64,000 bases of DNA from Flavobacterium sp. CYK-55 (lineage in GTDB: Bacteria > Bacteroidota > Bacteroidia > Flavobacteriales > Flavobacteriaceae), in assembly GCF_018413465.1 (NCBI RefSeq), contig NZ_JAHCDK010000001.1, forward strand, positions 434,001 to 498,000, written 5' to 3'. A program made the translations under genes and the position numbers. Below, one piece after another: positions 45,899-54,921 of this stretch (the stretch's first letter is position 1; every line of letters starts with the position of its first letter). Under the pieces are notes generated by a model. The model had not been told where the DNA came from and searched no databases. It saw only the letters and a program-made list of their open reading frames with translations.

Positions 45899-46488
45899 TG
45901 CAAAACAACATAACATCAATGAAAAAAGGTAAATTGATTGTGTTTTCGGCGCCTTCCGGTTCTGGTAAAACTACTATTGTTCGACATTTGTTGGGCATCT
46001 CGGAACTAGAATTGGAATTCTCCATTTCGGCCGCCACGCGCGCTCCTCGCGGACAAGAAATAGACGGAAAAGACTATTATTTTATCTCGATTGAAGATTT
46101 TAAAAAACACATCAAAGCCGAAGATTTTATTGAATGGGAAGAAGTGTACCGCGACAACTTTTACGGAACACTCAAAAGTGAAGTTGAGCGTATTTGGGCC
46201 TTGGGCAAAAACGTCATTTTTGACATTGATGTAGCCGGCGGCTTGCGCATCAAACGAAAATTCCCTGAAGAAACCTTAGCCGTTTTTGTCAAACCGCCCA
46301 GTGTGGACGAACTCAAACGCAGACTCAAAGAACGTTCTACCGAAAGCGAAGACAAAATCAATATGCGCATTGCCAAAGCGCATGTGGAGTTGGCAACTGC
46401 TCCTCAGTTTGACAAAATCATTAAAAATTATGATTTAGATTTAGCCAAACAAGAAGCTTATGAGCTTGTAAAAAACTTCATTGCCTAA
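45898..46488 (+). CDS. gmk: Guanylate kinase
   Basis: Phosphorylates GMP to GDP. 196 residues with P-loop SAPSGSGKTT (K24) and GMP-binding segment SAATRAPRGQEIDGKDYYF. The start overlaps the yicC stop (TAATG); a second in-frame ATG 7 codons later (MKKGKLIVFSAPSG) would also give a normal protein, so the N-terminus is uncertain. nadD starts 17 bases after the stop. Confidence 0.95.
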   Translation: MQNNITSMKKGKLIVFSAPSGSGKTTIVRHLLGISELELEFSISAATRAPRGQEIDGKDYYFISIEDFKKHIKAEDFIEWEEVYRDNFYGTLKSEVERIWALGKNVIFDIDVAGGLRIKRKFPEETLAVFVKPPSVDELKRRLKERSTESEDKINMRIAKAHVELATAPQFDKIIKNYDLDLAKQEAYELVKNFIA

Positions 46489-46505
46489 TAATTCAATAAA
46501 GAACC

Positions 46506-47099
46506 ATGAAAGTTGGCTTGTATTTCGGAACGTTTAATCCCATTCACGTCGGGCATCTCATCATTGCCAACCACATGGCTGAATATTCGGGTTTGGATCA
46601 AATCTGGATGATGGTCACTCCGCACAATCCGCACAAGAAAAAAGAAACTTTACTCGACGATTATCTTCGTCTTGATTTGGTGCATTTGGCTTGTGAAGAT
46701 TACCCAAAAATCAAACCTTCAGACTTTGAATTCAAACTGCCACAGCCCAATTATACAGTCAATACTTTGGCGCATTTACAAGATAAATATCCTGAGCATG
46801 AATTCTCTTTGATTATGGGCGAAGACAACTTGCGTTCGTTGCACAAATGGAAGAATTACGAAGTGATTTTAGAAAATCATCCGATTTATGTATATCCGCG
46901 ATTAACCCGTTCTGAAGCCGAAAATCTGCCACCAATTCCTGAAATTGCGCAACATCAAAACATTCACCGAATTGATGCTCCGGTGGTAGAAATCTCATCG
47001 ACAGCCATCCGCGAAGGCGTTAAAAATCGCAAAAATGTTCGCCCTTTACTGCCTGAAAAAGTTTGGAAAGAAATCGATAAAAGCCAACTTTATTATTAA
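46506..47099 (+). CDS. nadD: Nicotinate-nucleotide adenylyltransferase
   Basis: Adds AMP to nicotinate mononucleotide in NAD synthesis. 197 residues. The HxGH motif is H14-V-G-H17 in GTFNPIHVGHL, and the second signature is ISSTAIREG near residue 163. Last gene of the yicC-gmk-nadD operon. Confidence 0.95.
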   Translation: MKVGLYFGTFNPIHVGHLIIANHMAEYSGLDQIWMMVTPHNPHKKKETLLDDYLRLDLVHLACEDYPKIKPSDFEFKLPQPNYTVNTLAHLQDKYPEHEFSLIMGEDNLRSLHKWKNYEVILENHPIYVYPRLTRSEAENLPPIPEIAQHQNIHRIDAPVVEISSTAIREGVKNRKNVRPLLPEKVWKEIDKSQLYY

Positions 47100-47119
47100 G
47101 GCTTAACATTCTCTTATTA

Positions 47120-47148
47120 TTTGTGCGCAAGACTTTGGTATAACTTTG
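47120..47148 (+). promoter_or_regulatory. Promoter of the iron alcohol dehydrogenase gene
   Basis: TTTG (47120-47123), 17 bases, TAACTTTG (47141-47148). Both boxes match consensus; spacing is slightly short. Start site about 15 bases before the ATG at 47169. Confidence 0.65.
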
Positions 47149-47168
47149 CGCTCACAAAAAACTTAGTC

Positions 47169-48332
47169 ATGAATAATTTTGAATTATACAATCCGGTCAA
47201 TTACATTTTTGGTCAAGGTCAAATTGCGAAACTTTCTGAACTCACGCCTAAAAACACCAAAATCTTATTGGCTTATGGCGGTGGAAGTATTTTTAAAAAC
47301 GGAGTTTACCAGCAAGTAAAATCAGCACTTTCAGGTTATGAAATTGTTGAATTTGGTGGTATTGAACCCAATCCTCGCTATGAAACTTTAATGAAAGCCG
47401 TTGAGATTATCCGCGCTCAAAACATTGGTTTTGTCTTGGCTGTTGGCGGCGGAAGCGTCATTGATGGTGTAAAATTTATCTCGGCAGCCGTGAACTATTC
47501 AGGCGATGCGGCTGATATTCTCAGAAAGCGCCTTTTGTTTAAAGATGCAGCTGTTTGCCTTCCGTTTGGAACTGTGCTTACCTTGCCGGCTACGGGTTCT
47601 GAGATGAATTCCGGAGCTGTGGTCACCATTGAAGCTACACAAGAAAAACTCACTTTGGGCGGAAGCGCGCTCTTCCCTAAATTCTCGATTGTTGACCCAA
47701 CCGTCATAACATCATTGCCCAAAAGACAATTGCAAAATGGTGTGGTGGATGCCTTTACGCATGTCATGGAGCAATATCTGACCTATCCGCACGATGCGCT
47801 TTTACAAGACAGAATTGCCGAAAGTATTTTAAAAACACTCATTGAAATCGGGCCGGAAGTGGTTGAAAATCCAACCGATTATAAACTGGCTTCAAACTTT
47901 GTTTGGTCGGCGACAATGGCGCTCAACGGACTCATTCAAAAAGGCGTTCCGTCTGATTGGGCCACACACATGATTGGCCATGAACTCACTGCTTTATATG
48001 AAATAGATCACGCGCGCACTTTGGCCATTATTGGCCCAAATTTATACCGCGTTATGTTTGATACTAAAAAAGAAAAGCTTGCTCAATACGGAAGCCGCGT
48101 TTGGAATTTAACCGGAACGACCGAAGAAATCGCACAAGCCGCTATTGAAAAAACGGTTGCCTTTTTTCACATTATGGGCATGAAAACACGCATTTCAGAA
48201 AACGCTCAAAACATTGAAAACACGGCTGATTTTATTGTAAAGCGCTTTGAAGAACGCGGTTGGTTGGCCATGGGTGAAAGACAAAATATTACCCCAGAAA
48301 AGGTGCGAGAAATTGTTGAAATGAGCTATTAG
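47169..48332 (+). CDS. Iron-containing alcohol dehydrogenase (BDH/YqhD-like)
   Basis: 387 residues. GGGSVIDGVKF is the NADP-contacting loop and DAFTHVMEQYLTY, HMIGHELTALYEIDHARTL carry the Asp/His metal ligands of type III dehydrogenases. The N-terminal FELYNPVNYIFGQG matches the butanol dehydrogenase/YqhD branch, NADPH-dependent aldehyde reductases. Exact substrate unknown. The start was moved 16 codons inward, to the ATG after the promoter. Confidence 0.92.
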   Translation: MNNFELYNPVNYIFGQGQIAKLSELTPKNTKILLAYGGGSIFKNGVYQQVKSALSGYEIVEFGGIEPNPRYETLMKAVEIIRAQNIGFVLAVGGGSVIDGVKFISAAVNYSGDAADILRKRLLFKDAAVCLPFGTVLTLPATGSEMNSGAVVTIEATQEKLTLGGSALFPKFSIVDPTVITSLPKRQLQNGVVDAFTHVMEQYLTYPHDALLQDRIAESILKTLIEIGPEVVENPTDYKLASNFVWSATMALNGLIQKGVPSDWATHMIGHELTALYEIDHARTLAIIGPNLYRVMFDTKKEKLAQYGSRVWNLTGTTEEIAQAAIEKTVAFFHIMGMKTRISENAQNIENTADFIVKRFEERGWLAMGERQNITPEKVREIVEMSY

Positions 48333-48352
48333 TAAAACCTTTCAGAAAATTT

Positions 48353-48389
48353 AAAAGGCGTTCAGGAACTGATTCTTGAACGCCTTTTT
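48353..48389 (+). terminator. Terminator after the iron alcohol dehydrogenase gene
   Basis: AAAAGGCGTTCA pairs with TGAACGCCTTTT over a 12-base loop, with T following. Confidence 0.9.
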
Positions 48390-48562
48390 CAACATTAAAA
48401 CAAAACGTAACTAATCCGTTGTCAAGATTCAATAATTATTTACAGAAACTTGATTTTCCGAATTATGGCTCAAAAATAAAACTATTGTGTTGAATATCAA
48501 AATAATACAAGTTAAAGTTTTTTTGTGTTTATTTATTTGTCCAGGAGGCATTTATAGAGATA

Positions 48563-48593
48563 TTTAACTGTTGATTTTTTTTGGTTACTTTTG
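48563..48593 (+). promoter_or_regulatory. Possible gpsA promoter in a 348-base gap
   Basis: TTTA (48563-48566), 19 bases, TACTTTTG (48586-48593). Start site would leave a leader of about 80 bases before gpsA. The rest of the gap (48390-48562) is AT-rich with no gene that I can support. Confidence 0.45.
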
Positions 48594-48680
48594 AAAACGA
48601 AACAAAAACTAATCTATTCTTGATTTAGTATGTTTTGCTTACAGAAGCTTTACTTATTTGAGCTTTTCTGATTAAACAAA

Positions 48681-49682
48681 ATGTTCATGACAAAAAATCC
48701 AAAATTTGCCGTCATTGGCGGAGGCAGTTGGGCCACAGCTATTGCTAAAATGCTGTGCGTTAATTTACCCGAAATTACTTGGTATATGCGCAACGAAGAG
48801 GCTATTAACCATCTCAAAACGCAGCACCACAATCCCAATTATTTGAGTTCGGTTGAGTTCAACATTGAAAAACTCAAACTGACCAGTGATATTAACCAGG
48901 CTGTAGCTTATGCTGATTACATCATTTTTGCAATTCCGTCGGCGTTTTTGGATCGAGAACTCAGCAAACTTACTGTAAATCTTCAAGGCAAAGTTGTTTT
49001 CTCAGCCATTAAAGGAATTGTACCCGAAACCAGTTTGATTGTGGGCGAACATTTTCAAAAAACCTACAACCTTCCGTGGGAAAGCATCGGCGTTATTACC
49101 GGTCCGTGTCATGCCGAAGAAGTAGCGCTCGAGCGATTGTCTTATCTGACTATTGCTTGTCAAGATGCCGATAAAGCCAAAACGGTAGCGACATGTCTTT
49201 CGGGCAATTACATCAAAGCCAAAATTACCGACGATGTCATCGGTACTGAATATGCGGCCATGCTCAAAAATATCTATGCGATTGCCGCCGGAATTGCTCA
49301 TGGTTTAGGCTACGGCGACAACTTTCAGTCGGTGTTGATGAGCAACGCAATTCGCGAGATGAAAAAGTTCATCCGAAAAGTGCATAAAATGAAGCGCAAC
49401 ATCAACAACTCGGCTTATTTGGGCGATCTCCTCGTAACGGGTTATTCGGTGTTTTCACGCAACCGTATGTTCGGAAACATGATTGGCAAAGGCTATACGG
49501 TTCAGAGTGCGATGATGGAAATGAGCATGGTGGCCGAAGGCTATTACGCTGCCAAAAGCGCTTGGGAACTCAACCAACAATACGGAGCTAAAACGCCAAT
49601 TATTGATGCGGTTCACGCTATTTTATACGAAGGAAAAGAAGCCAAGAAAGTCTTTAAAAAATTGACTGAAAAACTCGATTAA
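48681..49682 (+). CDS. gpsA: Glycerol-3-phosphate dehydrogenase [NAD(P)+]
   Basis: Makes glycerol 3-phosphate for phospholipid synthesis. 333 residues; nucleotide loop AVIGGGSWATA near the N-terminus, AIPSAFL, SAIKGIVPETS and the catalytic-lysine region AMLKNIYAIAAG are present. An in-frame ATG two codons later (48687) is equally good as a start. The neighbour stop codon on the other strand begins at the next base. Confidence 0.95.
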   Translation: MFMTKNPKFAVIGGGSWATAIAKMLCVNLPEITWYMRNEEAINHLKTQHHNPNYLSSVEFNIEKLKLTSDINQAVAYADYIIFAIPSAFLDRELSKLTVNLQGKVVFSAIKGIVPETSLIVGEHFQKTYNLPWESIGVITGPCHAEEVALERLSYLTIACQDADKAKTVATCLSGNYIKAKITDDVIGTEYAAMLKNIYAIAAGIAHGLGYGDNFQSVLMSNAIREMKKFIRKVHKMKRNINNSAYLGDLLVTGYSVFSRNRMFGNMIGKGYTVQSAMMEMSMVAEGYYAAKSAWELNQQYGAKTPIIDAVHAILYEGKEAKKVFKKLTEKLD

Positions 49683-50090
49683 TTAGCGAACAATTACGCC
49701 TTCTTTAAACAAAATAGGCACTTCTTCAAGGGTTTGCTTTCCTAAAGTTCCGGCTTTAAAAGTGTATTTGCGATCGTAAAGCGTGTTACCGATAAAATAC
49801 GTGAGCATAAACTCATTGTTCAGCGCCAAAACACTGTTTTCAATCATTTCGATTTTAACGGCTGAAACCGCAGGCATTTCAACCAGTGCATGGCGCAAAA
49901 GCGAGGTTTTACGCATCTCGCTATTGAGGGTTCCAAATGCTTTTGAAACGACCATTATATCGTGCAAATCATGGTCAGAATCATTGATGAGATATACGTT
50001 CCAAACGTTGTCTAAAAAGTCATCGTTCCATTCTTGAATGGCGGCCATGAAAACGTTTTCTACTTCGGGAATGTTGATGTCTTTGCGCAT
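49683..50090 (-). CDS. Conserved flavobacterial protein of unknown function, next to pheS
   Basis: 135 residues, no signal peptide or membrane segment. It begins MRKDINIPEVENVFMAAI and has alternating beta-like segments (VWNVYLINDSD, FMLTYFIGNTLYD). I recall this family beside pheS in flavobacteria, where it is sometimes mislabelled as a PheRS subunit. It has none of the synthetase motifs. Function unknown. Confidence 0.7.
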   Translation of the reverse strand: MRKDINIPEVENVFMAAIQEWNDDFLDNVWNVYLINDSDHDLHDIMVVSKAFGTLNSEMRKTSLLRHALVEMPAVSAVKIEMIENSVLALNNEFMLTYFIGNTLYDRKYTFKAGTLGKQTLEEVPILFKEGVIVR

Positions 50091-50133
50091 ATGAATTTAT
50101 GGATTCAAGATAATTATTCTAACGTATACTGCT

Positions 50134-50320
50134 GCCCTAGCCCATTTGATATTAAGAGGAGAATGTCCAGTGGACATTCGGCCTTCGATTAGTGAATGTT
50201 AGAAATCAGTTTCTTTAATAAACAAAAATTTGATTCAAACTTACAGCCCTAGCCCGGATAGTAGCGGCATCCTTTTTCTTGCTTCTTTAGCAAGGAAAAG
50301 ATATAGCGGATAGCCGGAAA
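50134..50320. repeat. Flavobacterial intergenic hairpin repeat
   Basis: GCCCTAGCCC occurs twice (50134-50143 and 50246-50255). The second copy begins a GC-richer element, CCCGGATAGTAGCGGCATCC, then a 12-base-pair hairpin with one wobble (50272-50283 with 50289-50300), then AGCGGATAGCCGG. I recall close relatives of this AGCCCTAGCCCGGATAG...AGCGGATAGC unit scattered through Flavobacterium genomes. The gap holds no gene that I can support. Confidence 0.75.
50161..50179. promoter_or_regulatory. Perfect 9-base inverted repeat
   Basis: GAATGTCCA, one base, TGGACATTC. It lies inside the intergenic repeat region. It could be a protein-binding palindrome or part of the repeat. Confidence 0.4.
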
Positions 50321-50334
50321 AAGCTTCTAAAAAA

Positions 50335-51354
50335 TTAAATACTCGACTTGAATTGCTCTAAGAAACGCACGTCATTTTCGTAGAACATGCGGATATCGCC
50401 AATTTGATACAACAACATGGCGATGCGCTCGATGCCCATTCCAAAAGCGAATCCGTTGTATTCGTCGGGGTTGATGTTGCAGTTTTTGAGTACGTTGGGA
50501 TCAACCATTCCGCAACCCATAATTTCAAGCCAGCCAGTTCCTTTGGTGATGCGATAATCGGTTTCGGTTTTGAGGCCCCAATAAATATCCACCTCAGCGC
50601 TCGGCTCGGTAAACGGAAAATAGCTCGGACGCAAACGAATTTTGCTCTTGCCGAACATTTCTTTGGTGAAATATAAAAGCGTTTGCTTGAGATCGGCAAA
50701 TGATACGTCTTTGTCAATATACAAACCTTCTACCTGATGAAAAATACAGTGCGAACGCGACGAAACGGCTTCGTTGCGGAACACGCGTCCCGGTGAAATG
50801 GTTCTAATGGGCGGCTTATTGGCCTCCATGTAGCGCACTTGCACCGACGAAGTGTGGGTTCTGAGCAAAATATCCGGATTGGTTTGGATAAAAAACGTGT
50901 CTTGCATATCGCGCGCCGGATGATATTCAGGCAAATTGAGCGCGGTAAAGTTGTGCCAATCATCTTCAATTTCCGGACCTTCGGAAACATTGAATCCGAT
51001 GTTGGAAAAAATATCGATGATTTGGTTTTTGACCAAGGATATCGGGTGACGCGAGCCAATGGTAAACGGTTCGCCCGGACGGGTTAAATCGCCATACACA
51101 CCGCGAGCTTCTTGTTGGCTTTCAAACGATTCTTGCAGCGTTTTTACTTTTTCTTCAGCCGATGTTTTGAGCAAATTGATGACTTGACCAAATTCTTTTT
51201 TTTGTTCGTTGGGAACGTTTTTAAATTCGGCGAAAAAATCTTTGAGCAAGCCTTTGCTTCCTAAATACTTAATGCGGAAAGCTTCTAAATCAGCTGCGTT
51301 TTGTGTGGTAAACGCCTGAACTTGGGCAATGTGTTCTTTGATTTGATCTATCAT
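50335..51354 (-). CDS. pheS: Phenylalanyl-tRNA synthetase alpha subunit
   Basis: Class II synthetase subunit of 339 residues. N-terminal coiled coil (about 1-85), then the catalytic core with [14 protein letters not shown], motif 2 [19 protein letters not shown] and motif 3 [14 protein letters not shown]. The beta subunit pheT is not in the window. Start at [11 protein letters not shown]; the longest frame would add 21 residues. Ends next to the flavobacterial hairpin repeat. Confidence 0.96.
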   Translation of the reverse strand: MIDQIKEHIAQVQAFTTQNAADLEAFRIKYLGSKGLLKDFFAEFKNVPNEQKKEFGQVINLLKTSAEEKVKTLQESFESQQEARGVYGDLTRPGEPFTIGSRHPISLVKNQIIDIFSNIGFNVSEGPEIEDDWHNFTALNLPEYHPARDMQDTFFIQTNPDILLRTHTSSVQVRYMEANKPPIRTISPGRVFRNEAVSSRSHCIFHQVEGLYIDKDVSFADLKQTLLYFTKEMFGKSKIRLRPSYFPFTEPSAEVDIYWGLKTETDYRITKGTGWLEIMGCGMVDPNVLKNCNINPDEYNGFAFGMGIERIAMLLYQIGDIRMFYENDVRFLEQFKSSI

Positions 51355-51434
51355 AATTTGCTTGTAATTTGAGTCTGCAAATGTATTAAAAATGCCCGTA
51401 AAGAGCCAAGTTACCAAAAGTTTTTTGCCGCTGT

Positions 51435-51791
51435 TTAATCAATGTAAGCGCGTTCTAAAAAATACTGCACAATGGCCTCTTTCATGAGCACAGATTGTTC
51501 TCCGGCTTTGAGCGGCGGCAATTCGGCTTTGACTTTGTAATGCGGCCAACCCTCGCGATCCACATAATCAAACTCGTAATAACCATAGGGTTCGAGCAAA
51601 CGACAAATGGCAATATGCATCAAATTGACTTTCTCGTCTTTTTTAAAAGTGCGGTGTAATTGCCCTAACTCTTGTACGCCGACAAGATAGATGATGGCAT
51701 CCAAATCAAGTATATCGCCGGGTGCAAATTGATTGGATAATTGGGCAACAACGCGATCCCAGCGCTCTTTGAGTTGTGTATCTCTAGACAT
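51435..51791 (-). CDS. Small conserved protein of unknown function
   Basis: 118 residues ([16 protein letters not shown]...). Soluble, helical at the start, then [16 protein letters not shown] and [14 protein letters not shown]. No domain recognised. It lies 80 bases upstream of pheS on the same strand and is divergent from cvpA. The start chosen is 20 codons inside the longest frame. Confidence 0.65.
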   Translation of the reverse strand: MSRDTQLKERWDRVVAQLSNQFAPGDILDLDAIIYLVGVQELGQLHRTFKKDEKVNLMHIAICRLLEPYGYYEFDYVDREGWPHYKVKAELPPLKAGEQSVLMKEAIVQYFLERAYID

Positions 51792-51885
51792 AAAATCAGT
51801 TTGATTTGGTGTGGCAAAGATAATTACTTCAGTGGTAAATTGAGGCGGCAATTCTTATATATTTGCTACTCTGGACTGATCACTT

Positions 51886-52407
51886 ATGAACTTAGTAGAC
51901 ATCTTTATTGGTTTTGCGCTTTTATTAGCTGTTTTCAACGGATGGCGTCGTGGTTTTTTACTAGAAATGCTTTCAATGGTGATTTTGCTTTTGGGCATTT
52001 GGGCCGCGATGGAGTTCTCAACCGTAGCCGAATCGGCACTTAAAATTCGCGTATCGTGGACGGGTCAAAAAACGCAGTTGGTTGCCTTTGTCGTTACTTT
52101 TGTAGTGGTCGTTTTGGGTGTTTCCTTGTTGGGCAAAGTGCTCACTAAAGCCATCAACAAAACACCAATTGGCCTGGTCAATTGTATGCTCGGAAGCATC
52201 GTTGCACTTTTAAAAGCGGTCTTGATGGCTGGTGTCGTGCTGACGATTCTGCAACTGGACTTTGCCCATAAAATGGTTTCAAAACAAGATATTGAAAAAT
52301 CAATGTTTGCCCAACCGATTCTGAGTTGCTCTAAAGCGCTGTATCCGTCAGTGAACAGTTGGCTGTCAGAACTTCAAACAGAAGCAACAAACTCTGAAGA
52401 AAATTAA
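51886..52407 (+). CDS. cvpA: CvpA family membrane protein
   Basis: 173 residues, four membrane segments: MNLVDIFIGFALLLAVFNGWRRG at the start is the usual CvpA opening, with the GxxRGF turn. E. coli CvpA is needed for colicin V production and bile tolerance; its mechanism is unknown. The stop TAA overlaps the convergent batE stop in TTAA. Confidence 0.9.
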   Translation: MNLVDIFIGFALLLAVFNGWRRGFLLEMLSMVILLLGIWAAMEFSTVAESALKIRVSWTGQKTQLVAFVVTFVVVVLGVSLLGKVLTKAINKTPIGLVNCMLGSIVALLKAVLMAGVVLTILQLDFAHKMVSKQDIEKSMFAQPILSCSKALYPSVNSWLSELQTEATNSEEN

Positions 52408-53150
52408 GGTTTGACTTCTTTAATCGCATTACTCTGAATCCAACCTTCTGAACCGTCTAAAAGTTCTACTTTTTTCCAATCATCGAGCGTTTCGAGTACC
52501 ATTACTTTGGTTCCTTCGTGCAAAACCACTACATCTGAACCGGCCGTTCGAGGTTCGCTTTTGACCTCAGCGCTTTCGGCAAAAACAATGGCTGGTCGCT
52601 CGTTTTGATCGTGACTTTTTTCAAAAACAGCCGAGAGTAAACTGAGTAAAATCAGAAAAATCAATACAAACATACCTACAAAGAAAATGCGTTTGTAGAT
52701 CGTGAGGCTTGAGAAGTAATATCCGACAAAAAACAACAAAAATAAAGTCGAAAAACCAACACCCATCCATGCCCAACCGTCATAAGAAAGCATCGCTGTA
52801 AAATCGCGCAGAAGTTTGGCAAAACCCACTTTGGGCACTTCTTTGATTTCATCAATGGTCATTTTTTGGGCAAAATGCAGATTGTTTAAAATTTCGGCAT
52901 CGCCCGGACGAAGCGTCAAAGCTTTTTCATAGTTGTATATGGCCGGCGCTACTTTGTTGCGTTTATAATAGCAATTAGCCAAATTAAAGTACAATTCTGC
53001 CGACTCTTGACGTCCGTTCAAAACGCTCTGATAAGCTTCGGCGGCAGCTTCATATTGACCTTGTTGGTAGAGTTTGTTGCCGTTTTCAAAATTATTCTGT
53101 GCCCAAAAAACCTGAGCCACCAAAATCAATAAAAGAGTTGCTTTTTTCAT
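52404..53150 (-). CDS. batE: BatE-like TPR and SH3 membrane protein
   Basis: 248 residues: signal peptide, two to three TPRs (about 22-90, with AEAYQSVLNGRQESAELYFN), two membrane helices (about 128-175), then a C-terminal bacterial SH3 domain (VLHEGTKVMVLETLDDWKKVELLDGSEGWI). Last gene of the Bat operon on the minus strand. Known Bat mutants of Bacteroides have aerotolerance or envelope phenotypes; the molecular role is not settled. Confidence 0.9.
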   Translation of the reverse strand: MKKATLLLILVAQVFWAQNNFENGNKLYQQGQYEAAAEAYQSVLNGRQESAELYFNLANCYYKRNKVAPAIYNYEKALTLRPGDAEILNNLHFAQKMTIDEIKEVPKVGFAKLLRDFTAMLSYDGWAWMGVGFSTLFLLFFVGYYFSSLTIYKRIFFVGMFVLIFLILLSLLSAVFEKSHDQNERPAIVFAESAEVKSEPRTAGSDVVVLHEGTKVMVLETLDDWKKVELLDGSEGWIQSNAIKEVKP

Positions 53151-53153
53151 GGC

Positions 53154-54917
53154 TTACGAAATTTGTTTTTCTAAATCTGAAATCAACATCACGGCACGAT
53201 TGTAATCTTGCTGAATAGCTGCCGCTGATGAAGGCGCATAACGAGCCATTTCACAGTTTTCAATGAGCGCCATCAGTGAGGCCGTTGTGTCTGATTGAAC
53301 ATTTTTAGACGCCAAAAGTGCGCGGATGTTGTCTTTGCTCATCTCAGAAGTTTCAATGTGCAATTTGGCCTTCATAAAATTGTGTAAGGCTTTTTCAAGC
53401 GCGATATAAAAAAGCTCTTTTTGTCCCAATTGCTTCTGGGCTTCTGACAAGAATTGTTTGGCCAATTTGTTGGATTGACGGATTCTGTTTCCGGCAACAT
53501 CGGCATCAATGGCTTGTTTTTTCTTTTTGAGCAACACTATGATTGGAATAATCAACAGCGGTAAAAAGAGTAAAACATAAAACAAGGTTGAGCCCAGAAA
53601 ATCTGAGCGTCCCATTTTGCTGAGTTGCGTTTTAAGTTTGATAAATCCAAATTGCTGATTTGCGCTCACCTGAACTTTGTTGGCGCTCGGAGTATTGGTA
53701 TCCGCTTGCGCCATTTGTTGACCGCCCGGTCCATCGAGCACATTGATCATAATTTCAGGCGATGTGATGGTTTTGTATCTTGAAGTAGCTAAATCAAAAT
53801 AGCTAAACGACATCGGCTTGATGGGATATTTGCCTTTGAATTGCGGAATAATTGTGTAGGTGTCTGAAATACTTCCGTTCATGCCCGAAAGCGGCGTTTG
53901 CACGTTTTCTTTGTGTGACGGATCATACATTTCAAGCGAATTCGGCACAACCGGTTTCGGAAGCGAAAATAATTTGAGATTTCCGGTGCCCGAAACGGCC
54001 ACTTTTAAATCCAACGATTCTCCGTTTTTGAGCGTGGTTTTTGACGGAGTAACCGAGAAGTTAAACTTGCCGACAGCTCCCGAAAAATCAGCAGGTTTTC
54101 CGGCTTCAGGCAATGGTTTTACGTTGATGGTTTTGCTTCCGGCTGATACGCGTTTGTTGTCATTGACGATTTGAACCTGCCCAAATATGTTGCGGCGGTT
54201 GGTGGGTAATTGAACATCGATATCCAGTGATAGCGGTTCGATTTCAAGTTTACCTGATTTCTGCGGATACAAAACGGTTTTTCTGAGCACGACAAAACGA
54301 TAACGCTCACCGTTGTAGCGCCCTTCTTCGGCCACCAATTGTTTAATGTCAATATTCTGACTCCAAAAATCGTTGTATTTGGGTTTGTTGAGTTCGCGCC
54401 AATTGGTGATACCGATGTTGTAGCTAAAATAGAGTTTGTATACTACAGTAATCGGCTCATTGATGTACGGATTTCCTTTGGTGATTTCGGCCACCAAATG
54501 TAAAGCATCGTCTGAAGAAACTTGCGGCTCATCATTCGGGTCGCGCGGTTGTTGAACAGCTGCCGTTACATTGATTTTGATTGGATTGGTTTTGTATATC
54601 TGGCCATTGATTTCAACCGTAGCTTGTTTGATGGTCAGAGTTCCTTTTTGCATCGGCAACAAAAAATACGAGTACGATTTATTGAACGAACTTCGGCCAT
54701 TAACCCACGACTGACTCACTTGCTGACTTGGGCCGGCTACAATTCGAAAACCCTCAAACGATGGCGGATTGAAATTGTCTCCGTCGGCATTCATCGAGAA
54801 ATCAATACGCAAACGCTCGTTGAGGCCCAAAGAGGTTTTGCTGACCTTGGCTTCAAACTGAACTTGCGCCCAGAGCGGGTTAAATGCAATCAAAAAAAGG
54901 ATTAAAATCTTTTTCAT
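53154..54917 (-). CDS. batD: BatD protein
   Basis: 587 residues. Signal peptide (1-17), then a long beta-rich periplasmic part (EAKVSKTSLGLNERLRID, repeated Ig-like modules), one C-terminal membrane helix near 440-465, and a cytoplasmic tail of helices. This layout is BatD. The substrate or partner is unknown but should act with BatA/BatB at the inner membrane. Starts 4 bases after the batC stop. Confidence 0.9.
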   Translation of the reverse strand: MKKILILFLIAFNPLWAQVQFEAKVSKTSLGLNERLRIDFSMNADGDNFNPPSFEGFRIVAGPSQQVSQSWVNGRSSFNKSYSYFLLPMQKGTLTIKQATVEINGQIYKTNPIKINVTAAVQQPRDPNDEPQVSSDDALHLVAEITKGNPYINEPITVVYKLYFSYNIGITNWRELNKPKYNDFWSQNIDIKQLVAEEGRYNGERYRFVVLRKTVLYPQKSGKLEIEPLSLDIDVQLPTNRRNIFGQVQIVNDNKRVSAGSKTINVKPLPEAGKPADFSGAVGKFNFSVTPSKTTLKNGESLDLKVAVSGTGNLKLFSLPKPVVPNSLEMYDPSHKENVQTPLSGMNGSISDTYTIIPQFKGKYPIKPMSFSYFDLATSRYKTITSPEIMINVLDGPGGQQMAQADTNTPSANKVQVSANQQFGFIKLKTQLSKMGRSDFLGSTLFYVLLFLPLLIIPIIVLLKKKKQAIDADVAGNRIRQSNKLAKQFLSEAQKQLGQKELFYIALEKALHNFMKAKLHIETSEMSKDNIRALLASKNVQSDTTASLMALIENCEMARYAPSSAAAIQQDYNRAVMLISDLEKQIS

Positions 54918-54921
54918 TTTT

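Noticed and set aside
48543..48548. AGGAGG, a perfect Shine-Dalgarno-like sequence
   Set aside because: There is no start codon at the right distance, and this phylum does not rely on such sites.
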